NCBI GenBank assembly: GCA_029532415.1
Contig: JAQOTA010000071.1
Location: 1,488,001-1,552,000 of the forward strand
Origin: Marasmius tenuissimus
Lineage: Eukaryota > Basidiomycota > Agaricomycetes > Agaricales > Marasmiaceae
DNA length: 64,000 bases
Reading direction: 5' to 3'
Both the position numbers and the translations under genes were made by a program. Positions 56,301 through 64,000 of the stretch are shown here, in pieces. The first letter of the stretch is position 1. Every line of letters begins with the position of its first letter. A model generated the notes under the pieces. That model was not told the origin of the DNA. It made no database searches and saw only the letters and a list, made by a program, of their open reading frames with translations.

Positions 56301-57572
56301 ATGAACTTGCCTCCCAGTGCGTTTCGATGGCATTAAATACTAATGGACTCGGACTGATACCCTACAACCCTCAGACGCGCTAGACGGACGACTCTTGTTC
56401 GCGATACCCAAGAAAGGTGGACATACTCTATCGCTCAAACCTCTCGAAAACTCATCCGATCATTCATTCTCCAGGTCGATTGCACGAAAAGTGCATGCAA
56501 ATCTTAGCCGGTGTGCAGAGTTGAACAAGCAAGGCCTTTTCCTGTATTCACAAAAACACAGGAGCCGACATTCAATTCAGAAGACACGCAAGATTAGACG
56601 TCTGTGTCTCCCTCAATCTCCCCATTGCTCTGTACGATCACTCCTCCCCTTCTTTATGAAGTTTCTGAAGAAAACATCCCAATCAACGCGATCAGCATCT
56701 TCCTCCCAGCCTCCGACATCCCCAGCTTCGTCGGCAAAGGCAACGTCGATCTCGGTATAACAGGCCACGACGTCATCCTCGAAGCCAAAATGAACGACCA
56801 CATCACCGAAGAACTCAAACTAGGTTTCGGAAAATGCGCTCTCCAAGTCCAAGTCCCCGAATCGGGCCCCTACCAGACTGTGGAAGACCTCGCTGGGAAG
56901 AGGATCGTGACGAGCTTTGAGGTTCTTGCGGAGGATTACTTTCGCAAGTTGGATGAGAGGCTTGGGTTGACGGGGGATCAGAGGACGAAGATTGATTATG
57001 TTGGGGGGAGTGTGGAGGCTGCTTGTTCTTTGGGACTCGCCGATGGGATTGGTAAGTATTTCCTGTTTTGTTTTGTTTTTAATAATGGGTCAACTCACGA
57101 TTTTTCTTCTCTGTTCTCTAGTCGACCTCGTAGGTGAGTGAACCCCACAATTGCCGGTGTCAATCAGCGTCCTGAACTCTCTCTCTCAGAATCCGGAGAC
57201 ACAATGCGCGCCTACGGCTTACACCCAATAGCCACCGTCCTCAAAACCGAAGCCGTCATGATCAAATCCCGCAAGACTCTCAGCGAAGAACACGAGAAAC
57301 TAGTGAGGATCATCAAAAGCCGGATAGCCGGCGTCATCGCCGCCAACAAGTACGCCGTCTGCACGTACAACATCCCTCGTGAGAAGCTCCCCCTGGCAGC
57401 GTCCGTCACTCCCGGGAGGAAAGCTCCGACTGTCAGTGCGCTGGAGAGCGAAGGGTGGGTCGCTGTGAGCAGTATGGTGGAGAAGAATAAGATTGCGGAG
57501 ATTATGGATGAGTTGGAGAGTATCGGGGCTGAGGATATATTGATATTTAATCTTGATAACTGTAGGGTATGA
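56301..57572 (+). CDS. HIS1: ATP phosphoribosyltransferase, first step of histidine synthesis
   Basis: Seven exons (56301..56316, 56375..56416, 56475..56510, 56562..56631, 56696..57051, 57122..57133, 57190..57572) give 304 aa. Exons 1-4 spell MNLPPNALDGRLLFAIPKKG, RLHEKCMQILAG and ADIQFRRHARLDVCVSLNLP. Exon 5 has FLPASDIPSFVGKGNVDLGI and TGHD. Exon 6 is only 12 nt and supplies VDLV before ESGDTMRAYGLHPIATVLKT. The C-terminal third is the regulatory ACT-like domain, as in long-form HisG enzymes that are inhibited by histidine. The small exons at the 5' end explain why the N-terminus is easily missed. The first ATG was confirmed by the paralogous relic at 62 kb, which keeps the same start. Confidence 0.92.
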
Positions 57573-57574
57573 TC

Positions 57575-57680
57575 TGTAGTGGTCGTACGAAAGACGCACA
57601 AATAGCCACTCCGCAGGGTCGATAGTATCCCTTCCCTCGCCCACGCATCCACCCAAAGAAACGCCCACAACCACCCACAT
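57575..57680 (-). pseudogene. Relic of a wax-synthase 3' end
   Basis: On the minus strand ATGTGGGTGGTTGTGG, GTGGATGCGTGGGCGAGG, TATCGACC and GAGTGGCTATTTG..CGTCTTTCGTA follow the order of the last exon of the wax-synthase-like gene (51525-51660). The reading VDAWAREG and PAEWLFVRLSY matches VDAWARKG and PAEWLFGRLSY. About 100 bp survive, with internal deletions. It touches the 3' end of HIS1. Confidence 0.7.
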
Positions 57681-57989
57681 TCGAGCAATCGTTCTCTTCT
57701 CGGAGGTACTCCTACCCAATCCTGGACAGTTCCTCGACGGCCAGCGCCAACAATGGATGATTTCGTAGAGGTCTAAGAATATCTAGCGCAGCATGCGCTC
57801 ATCTTATGCACCTTCAAGTATCGGGCAGAACGATAGCTGTTGAGACGACTCTGAACGTACGTTATTTTGGTCAACATTCGGGCAGATTCTCCATAAATTA
57901 TGCTATGTACAGTTTCGTAAGTAAATCGTTTGTGCTTCGTGATCATAGACTGAGTAAATCACAGGAAATCATACTGATAATGGCTACGC
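57681..57989. other. Intergenic, nothing recognised
   Basis: Short convergent spacer between the relic and the next minus-strand gene. Confidence 0.4.
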
Positions 57990-59087
57990 TTATCTTCTCG
58001 TACTCACTTTCGACTCGAACCATTCCTTTTCGTCTTCCCTCAGACTCCCAGGGAAAAATACCGGTACTAGCCCCACCCCTACGCCCTCTTCAACCTCTTC
58101 CGCCAATTGTAAAGCCTTGAAGACCTTGTCGTTGTGAATTACATTCTCTCGAACCATCTCGTGTCCTGACTCGGCGTCAAGCAGTGGGCCGTCCTTCTCG
58201 TGCGACAATATCCACTCTTCAAGATGAAATCCTGCCGCTTCCGGAGTGTAACGTCTTCGTGCCGCGACTACATTGTGCACCATCCCGATGATGCCGATCG
58301 CGATCAGGTAGCGGGCATCTTCTCTCGACGCCCGTTGTGCATTGTAGACAAGGAATCCCCAGCAAACGGCGAGTAAACAGGTAGCCGGAAGAGTGGTACG
58401 GGAAGGAACTCGTCGTGCGCCTGCAATGTCAGACAGATTCAAATCTCCCGGTGGACTTTGGATGACGATAACGTCCGGGCTACCGTTTCCGCGCGTCAAA
58501 CAAAACACCTTGTCCTTCTCTCCTTGGATTTCACGACTGTTCCAGAGCTCCTGTTTCCATTGTGGGAGACGCCCGTGGAACTGTGCGAGGAGGGTTCCGC
58601 TGCTGACTAGGAAGGGAACTTGCCAGTTGTGGCGTAAAAGGCCTGGGATGATGGAGATGCCGAGTTGGATGAGGATGCAGAGGATGCCTGCGGAAAAGTC
58701 CCAGCCGTGGCTGGGTACGCCTGTACGACGCTTGGGAGTCGATGCGGATCTTGTTCCACCGGTACTTTTGAAGAAGGAGATTGTGAGGCCACGTTCGCAT
58801 GTAACTTGTTTGGGATGATCAAAGTCACTGAGGAGGCGCGAGAGGGACCAGGAGTTGATGGTTCGTGCGTATCCGGATCCCACTTCGACGATGATGGAGC
58901 TGGGGCAATCTGGTTGGGGAGCGAGTCGACCTCGACTCGTGGGGATGGAGGAGAATGAGTAGGAGAGCCAGCCGAAGGAGAAGGCGATGGGGACGATGGG
59001 TCGTGAGGATGCTGCCCGGGCGAGTGCGATGTGGATCGTGTCTCCGCCGAGGAGCATTAAAAAGGCGAACATGTCTTCCGGGTACAT
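57990..59087 (-). CDS. Polytopic membrane protein of unnamed fungal family, copy 1
   Basis: 365 aa from the ATG at 59087. It aligns with copy 2 next door: PEDMFAFLMLLGGDTIHIAL, PIAFSFGWLSYSFSSI, VEVGSGYARTINSWSLSRLL, GLTISFFKSTGG, LQLGISIIPGLLRHNW (here IQLGISIIPGLL), GRLPQWKQELWNSR, VFCLTRGNG, then three helices and a cytosolic end with HNDKVFKALQLAEEVE and LVPVFFPGSLREDEKEWFE. Single coding exon after a probable short upstream exon that I could not place (copy 2 has about 30 more N-terminal residues). Widespread in fungi as a hypothetical protein. It lacks the last 110 residues of copy 2. Confidence 0.78.
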   Translation of the reverse strand: MYPEDMFAFLMLLGGDTIHIALARAASSRPIVPIAFSFGWLSYSFSSIPTSRGRLAPQPDCPSSIIVEVGSGYARTINSWSLSRLLSDFDHPKQVTCERGLTISFFKSTGGTRSASTPKRRTGVPSHGWDFSAGILCILIQLGISIIPGLLRHNWQVPFLVSSGTLLAQFHGRLPQWKQELWNSREIQGEKDKVFCLTRGNGSPDVIVIQSPPGDLNLSDIAGARRVPSRTTLPATCLLAVCWGFLVYNAQRASREDARYLIAIGIIGMVHNVVAARRRYTPEAAGFHLEEWILSHEKDGPLLDAESGHEMVRENVIHNDKVFKALQLAEEVEEGVGVGLVPVFFPGSLREDEKEWFESKVSTRR

Positions 59088-59413
59088 TTGTTTTTGACGG
59101 TGGGGCTGATGGTGATTGAGTAGACCCAGAATGCAACCTTGCGGCTGGGGGCACGAACGAAAAGTTTACTCACGGGCCTCGTGATGGCTGCATGTCTGAA
59201 GCAAGTTTGATCACTTCATATCAGATTTTTGAAGACAGAAAGGTTGATCGTGATCATGGCGGTAGCAAGAAGTCGTGACTATAAATTATATGTATCTAAT
59301 ATCTCAGCTGTTATATTCGATATCTGATATCATTCGTGGATAGCGCTCTTCCCATCCTCGCTGCTTCCTTCCAAAGGAGCACTTTTTCCTCTCCAGCACT
59401 TCAACTCTCAACC
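59088..59413. other. Spacer between tandem membrane-protein genes
   Basis: Holds the promoter of copy 1. An AT-rich stretch (59280-59335) is likely part of the 3' region of copy 2. Confidence 0.4.
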
Positions 59414-60901
59414 TCAATGGCTCATCCTTTCCCTTCCCCCCGAGAGCGTGCCGTCATCGCGTCCCATCATCGCCGCCTTCCACTGCTCCACCCAAGCTTT
59501 CGCCGGGGTCTGACCTTCTGCCTCTAACCATCTCAACACCCACGGCCACTGCGTATCCTGCGGCATTAGATCCTTCGGATAAAACCATGGTACCACAGAC
59601 CCAAACCGATGCGTCAACTTGTCGAGCGCTTCATCCAAATCCGCTTCATTTTCTACCTTCCTCAGCCCCTCCCTCACCTTTAGAGCCGCCTTCCTTTGCT
59701 CCACCCATTCCTTCTCATCTGGTCTCAGATCCCCCGGGAAAAACACGGGTACCAGCGCAATCCCCACCCCCATCTCAAACTCGTCCGCCAACTTCAACGC
59801 CATCATCACCTTATCGCTATGCACCATATTTCCCACAACTACCTCGGTTGCTTGATGCTTCGGCTTCTTCTCCTGTTCATTGGGCTTCCGTTCTCCCCTT
59901 TCCACTTTCGTGGTCGTAATCTGCCACTCTTTCAAATGAAACCCTGCGTGCCCCGGCCTGTACCTGAGCCCAGCCAATACCACATTCTGCACCATCCCCA
60001 CTGCCCCGACCAGAATTAGATATCCTGTGTTCTCATTCACACCCTGCGCCGTAAAACACAGGAGCAGCCAAAGGAGCGCAAGACCAGACGTCCACACGAC
60101 CGTCCGACGTGAATTTACCTCCCTTGCTCCAGCTACGTCCGCCAGGTTTCGGTCTCCCGAAAGACTTCGGATGACGATGGCATCCTTATTCCCGTTCCCC
60201 CTCGTCAAACAAACTATCTTCTGCTCATCCTTCGGTATGTCACGTCCGTTCCACAATTCCTCCTTCCACTGCGGGATGCGTCCTTGTAGCTGAGCGAGGA
60301 CAAGGCCGGATCCCGTTATCGCGAGAATCACCCAGTCGTGGTGCAACAGCCCTGGCACAATGGAGATCCCGAGCTGAAGTACTAGGGGTACCAACCCGAT
60401 ACCCACGTTAAACCACCAATCGGGGCTCGGATTGCCAGTTTTCTTGGCTCCGCCATTTCCTGTACTCTCCAAAAACGAGATTGTGAGGCCCTTGTCACAT
60501 TCGGATATATCGCTATTCTCCTTTGTCTTCTTCCGCTCAAAGTCCCTAACCAGCCTTGCTAATACCCAGGATTCTACCGTCCTTGCATATCCTGACCCCA
60601 CTTCGACGATCATGCATGCGCAGTCTGGTCGAGGGGCGAGTCGGTGCGACCCAATTGCTGCGAGGACTGCTGACAGGGAATACGCCACCCAACCGAAGGA
60701 GAAGGCGATAGGTATCACTGGGCCTGATGATGAAACCAGGCGGACAAGAGCAGTTTGGATGATATCTCCTCCGACAAGCATAAGAAGGGTGAAGACGTCC
60801 TGGGGGTGAATATACTGGGATCTAACGTCGTCCCATCCGTACGAAGAGTCGCGGACTGCGAGAAAGCCTTGAGTAGGAGAGGGAGGTGTAATGGGAGGCA
60901 T
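59414..60901 (-). CDS. Polytopic membrane protein of unnamed fungal family, copy 2
   Basis: Intronless, 495 aa. Conserved blocks: IHPQDVFTLLMLVGGDIIQT, VIPIAFSFGWVAYSLSAVL, IVEVGSGYARTVESWVLARL, KGLTISFLESTG, VLQLGISIVPGLLHHDW, GRIPQWKEELWNGRDIPKDE, IVCLTRGNGNKDAIVI, NVVLAGLRYRPGHAGFHLKE and a C-terminal soluble part with VHSDKVMMALKLADEFEMGV, VPVFFPGDLRPDEKEW and WFYPKDL. About six helices are predicted by eye. The soluble C-terminal part after residue 380 is absent from copy 1. Function unknown. It is the upstream member of a direct tandem pair. Confidence 0.83.
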   Translation of the reverse strand: MPPITPPSPTQGFLAVRDSSYGWDDVRSQYIHPQDVFTLLMLVGGDIIQTALVRLVSSSGPVIPIAFSFGWVAYSLSAVLAAIGSHRLAPRPDCACMIVEVGSGYARTVESWVLARLVRDFERKKTKENSDISECDKGLTISFLESTGNGGAKKTGNPSPDWWFNVGIGLVPLVLQLGISIVPGLLHHDWVILAITGSGLVLAQLQGRIPQWKEELWNGRDIPKDEQKIVCLTRGNGNKDAIVIRSLSGDRNLADVAGAREVNSRRTVVWTSGLALLWLLLCFTAQGVNENTGYLILVGAVGMVQNVVLAGLRYRPGHAGFHLKEWQITTTKVERGERKPNEQEKKPKHQATEVVVGNMVHSDKVMMALKLADEFEMGVGIALVPVFFPGDLRPDEKEWVEQRKAALKVREGLRKVENEADLDEALDKLTHRFGSVVPWFYPKDLMPQDTQWPWVLRWLEAEGQTPAKAWVEQWKAAMMGRDDGTLSGGRERMSH

Positions 60902-62057
60902 CGTTGTAAACTGGTCGTAGCCTCAGCCTACTTTTCGTGTATTAATATTCGGACCCAGTTCTGCGCTCTCCGTAGCAATGTGACAAGGATATAAACTCTG
61001 AAGTGTGCTGAATGCCGCACTTACCAATGGCACCTAGTCTACATAACTCTCCTGCGCTCGAATAGCCAGACGTCATAGTATTTGTGGCATATTTTGCTCA
61101 TGAGATGCCTCCATGTTTGCCTCGCGTTCTGCGCAGATTGTGAGCACTGCCCACTGCTTGCTCAGCTGTTGCGTCTTCTAGTCAAAGCGTATGGCGTGTT
61201 TGAATGCCGAGGAGTCGAAATGTGCGTAGGGAAAATGAACCCGTTTCATCTCCACAGCGCTGTTAGCGGATCACATCCTCATCCCCTAATTTCCGACGAT
61301 GGGACACACCTTGCTCGTCCTGCGTGGAAGCGTTTCGAAAGATTGACAGAATAAATCATCTCTGTAAGTCACAGTACATGCGAAACGACGGAGGTTCTGG
61401 AAGCGTTGACAGCGCACTTTCATAACCTGCTCACCTATGAAAGGTAAAGAGGCTGTATACAATGGAAGGGTGTGGCACGGAGGTCTAAAAATTAACAGGA
61501 AGCCCAAATTAATGTCCAAGCACCCCATTCCCAAAGCCATGCCGAAGCAACACTTTCTTCAACGAGGCGCTGTGGACGTTGGTACTACGCGTTACCAAAT
61601 CTCGGTGTTGCCTTGAGCATGACAATCCCTTGATTTAGATTGAGCTACGGCATGCGAATGTCTACTGGAGGGCCATAACGAGATGGTTCTAACATGATTA
61701 AAAACACGACAAGTAAAGAAATATCGGAGGGGTGCTCACCTCAGCCGCCCTGCATTGACTGATACGGCCAGCCGCACCCGAAAGGGCAGAAAGAGGTCAC
61801 TTATGCTGCGGCCAGGTGGGTCTTTTCCTACTCTTCAGGGCTGAAGAGAGCATGGGGATAGTCTGGAAACAGGCGTATCAGTAGTCACGGAATGTCAACA
61901 ATGCTCTACCTCGATAGCAGTCACTGACTGCGTCATTAGCCCTTCTTTTCTTTTTCGCGTATTTCGTCGACGGATTTGACAGCGATTACAATCACACTGA
62001 GCGTTTCTCCTGCGATCAGTCAAGAGCACATCCCCTTTGCTCATTGTCGAATCGGCG
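60902..62057. other. Intergenic, about 1.1 kb, nothing recognised
   Basis: Promoter side of membrane-protein copy 2 and a gap before the HIS1 relic. Open frames are short and not spliceable into a gene. Confidence 0.5.
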
Positions 62058-62382
62058 GTCCTGTTATACCGGGATCGATGTTGAAAGAAAAGGAAAGGAG
62101 GAGTCGTACAGAGCGATGGGGAGATTGAGGGAGATGCAGACATCGTATCTTCTGAATTGGATGTTGGCTCCTGTGTTTCGCGCAGTCGGCCTGTAAAGAG
62201 TGATCGATTGATCAATTGGGTTCTCGGGAACTTTGGGCGATAGATTGTGTCTACCTTTCTTGGGTATCGCGAACAAGAGTCGTCCGTCTGGCGCGTCTAA
62301 GGGTCGTAAAGCATCAGTCCGAGTATTGACCATCGAGATCCTTCCAACTGGCGTACTGGGGCAAATTCATCGCTGCTCTAGT
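62058..62382 (-). pseudogene. Truncated HIS1 relic
   Basis: On the minus strand the region repeats the 5' half of HIS1: ACTAGAGCAG plus ATGAATTTGCC, then GACGGACGACTCTTGTTCGC (20 bp identical to HIS1), CCAAGAAAGGT, CAGGAGCCAACATCCAATTC and CTCAATCTCCCCATCGCTCT, followed by a jump to GGTATAACAGG. Two pieces are missing. One removes most of exon 3 and intron 3 and fuses CGAAA to ACACAGGAGCC. The other removes the start of exon 5. Nothing after GITG of HIS1 is present. It cannot make an enzyme. Confidence 0.85.
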
Positions 62383-62430
62383 TTACTGTAGGGACTGGAA
62401 CTGGGAACAGAGACCAAATAAAGGGGGTCC

Positions 62431-62542
62431 ATGTGGGTGCGAGTGGAGAATCATTCTGAAAGAATTCAATTTGCACGTGACGATGTTTGGCGTGTCATCG
62501 TTTCTGGAGCTGTGGGAAAATTCGAGAGATTCTTCGATAGTT
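62431..62542 (+). mobile_element. Degenerate relative of the MITE-like element
   Basis: GTGGGTGCGAG, TTGCACGTG, TGTTTGGCGTGTCA and CTGGAGCTGTGGGAAAATT..AGAGATTCTT.GATAG follow in the same order and spacing as the right half of the element at 26217-26558, with many substitutions and a few short deletions. The left inverted repeat is not recognisable. Confidence 0.6.
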
Positions 62543-62736
62543 GTCATAAGTAACATCCACCAGCTGTTTTAATCCGAGTCGCGTCTCTTGCCCTGCTCTT
62601 CTAGTCACTCGCCGACACCCACGACGACGCGAGACTGCTACCATTGTCATTTGCAACCGTAAGAACTCAGTCCTCGCTCTCCCTCGCCTCACTTATTCTG
62701 CTACAGTCCGCTCGGAACCGCAATCGTGGACTGACA

Positions 62737-64000
62737 ATGAACACACGTCGTAGTGCTCCTCCGCCATCACATTCCAAGCTGGTGTCTCATCAGGTCGCCC
62801 AACTACCTCACAGTACGACATGCCTGTCACTGACATACAAACCGGCCGCGACAGGCAGCGTACAGGGTAGACGGCGTTCACCCGTAGAGGATTGGGGGTC
62901 GCAACCCGCCCAGAGTCTACCGTCAATACGAGATCATCTGCATCCTTACTTACCACCCATACCACCAGATAGTGGCCCTTCTAGCTTGGGTACGTTTGCG
63001 ATTGACTCGTCCTACAGTCCCGTGTTGTAATTGCCAGTCACCTGTCTCCATCACAGTGGCCTTGCCTTCGTTTGCGACGCCGGCGTTTGGTGGATATATT
63101 TTCCAGCCATCCGGGTCATACCCGTACTCTCATCAGCCTCTACCTCCCCTCGGTTATGCTCGAGCTGCCCCTCCGCATCATCTACCTTCGAGGCCCGACG
63201 ATTCGGGAGACGATGAACATATGGCTGATCCCAGCAGTCGACGTCGTCGAACATTCTCCGGGGGTCAAGTATCTGAAGGAGTCGAGGGATCTCGCCAAGT
63301 ATATGGTAGAGAACATGGCGAGGACCATGGGGGTTCTGGGAGCGGGATGGACCTGGATACGGAGGGTCCACCAAAAAGGAAAAAAAGAAGACATGCCTGG
63401 AGTTGTGCCGGTGCGTTGGTCTTTCTATTTTTTAACACCGCTTTCTGCCGAATGGTCTGAGATCGCTCAGTTTGGCGTGATGGCGGTTACACATACCCTC
63501 TTCTCAGAATGCCAATGTTGCTTGCATATTCATATATCTTCCCACCTTCGATTCTTGATTGTTGTTTTCTCATGGTTCAGAGGCTGACATGAACTCCCCT
63601 CTTTTGTGACCCCTCTCAACACTGCCTTCTCTTTGTGGGAACGAGATTGACGGCTCGTTTACTCTTTCAATACACCATCGACTTCTCCGCGGTCTGGCCG
63701 TTAGAGTGTCAAAGAAGAAAAATCAAGTGTGATAGGTGAGGACGGTCTCAAACTCTCATCATCGCGGTACTCCGGGATTCCAAGCAGCACAAATCATGAT
63801 ATAAGGTCGCGGAACTCACCGAATTTATTGTCCAGCTCGCGTCCATGTGATCCCTGTACTCGCCGCGGGGAGCAAGCCAAGTGTCCAGGACTGGATATAT
63901 CGCGACACGAATTTGACGAGATAAAGAAGGGCCTCAATGAGTTAAAGAAGCGCCATGATGACTTGGAGATGCGCTTCGAGTATTTCAAGAACATCTGTTT
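62737..64000 (+). CDS. Zn(II)2Cys6 transcription factor (5' part)
   Basis: Exons 62737..62989, 63057..63410, 63705..63735 and 63836..>64000, all in phase; the gene continues beyond the window. The first 200 residues are Pro/Ser-rich and disordered, with SHQPLPPLGYARAAPPHHLP and an acidic patch. A basic run (PPKRKKRRHAW) leads into the zinc cluster: SCAECQRRKIKCDR from exons 2 and 3, then SSRPCDPCTRRGEQAKC in exon 4, giving six Cys (C-x2-C-x6-C-x6-C-x2-C-x8-C). A Leu/Lys/Glu coiled coil follows (EIKKGLNELKKRHDDLEMRF). The zinc cluster is spread over three exons. It is a nuclear DNA-binding regulator; its targets are unknown. The start is the first in-frame ATG after the upstream stop; an upstream non-ATG opening exists. 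Confidence 0.83.

Overview
The window is nuclear DNA of a filamentous basidiomycete, most likely an Agaricomycete. Nearly every gene is cut by many 47-70 nt GT..AG introns. Several families are ones I associate with Agaricomycetes: arrays of seven-TM proteins, a DUF6534 protein, a fruit-body-specific-protein-like secreted protein, a wax-synthase-like acyltransferase and a Ste11/Pcc1-type HMG-box regulator. No tRNA, rRNA or CRISPR was seen. Exon joins were rebuilt by hand by requiring matching splice phases and family-consistent translation.

Layout. 0-6 kb: the 3' part of an Nup159/Nup146-type FG nucleoporin, a convergent pICln methylosome gene and an unnamed conserved gene. 6-14.4 kb: possible gene debris, one seven-TM gene on the minus strand (A), a Jen1-type carboxylate permease, and a second seven-TM gene on the plus strand (B). 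14.7-23.1 kb, all minus strand: a four-TM MARVEL-like protein, two tandem Lsb-type SH3 proteins, a secreted fruit-body-type protein and a Pet8-type S-adenosylmethionine carrier. 23.4-33.4 kb: two intact Xaa-Pro aminopeptidase P paralogues flanking an HMG-box regulator and a MITE-like inverted repeat, then a short transposase/integrase-HTH-like gene and a DUF1748 protein. 33.7-38.8 kb: Mediator subunit MED25, a small secreted or GPI-type protein and an MMTAG2-like nuclear protein. 39.2-47.3 kb: four tandem intact paralogues (C-F) of the seven-TM family on the minus strand, each with the same 14-nt motif upstream. 47.9-64 kb: OLA1, a wax-synthase-like MBOAT, a DUF6534 gene with one reading-frame break, HIS1, relics of wax synthase and HIS1, a tandem pair of unnamed polytopic membrane proteins, and the 5' part of a Zn(II)2Cys6 regulator that runs off the end.

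The window alternates housekeeping genes (nucleoporin, pICln, MED25, OLA1, HIS1, SAM carrier) with duplicated accessory families: seven-TM proteins, aminopeptidases, SH3 proteins and polytopic membrane proteins. Duplication and decay are the main theme. The seven-TM family is the strongest candidate for an undescribed system: six intact members share an eight-exon structure with a 20-nt micro-exon, and the four tandem copies share an upstream sequence block.
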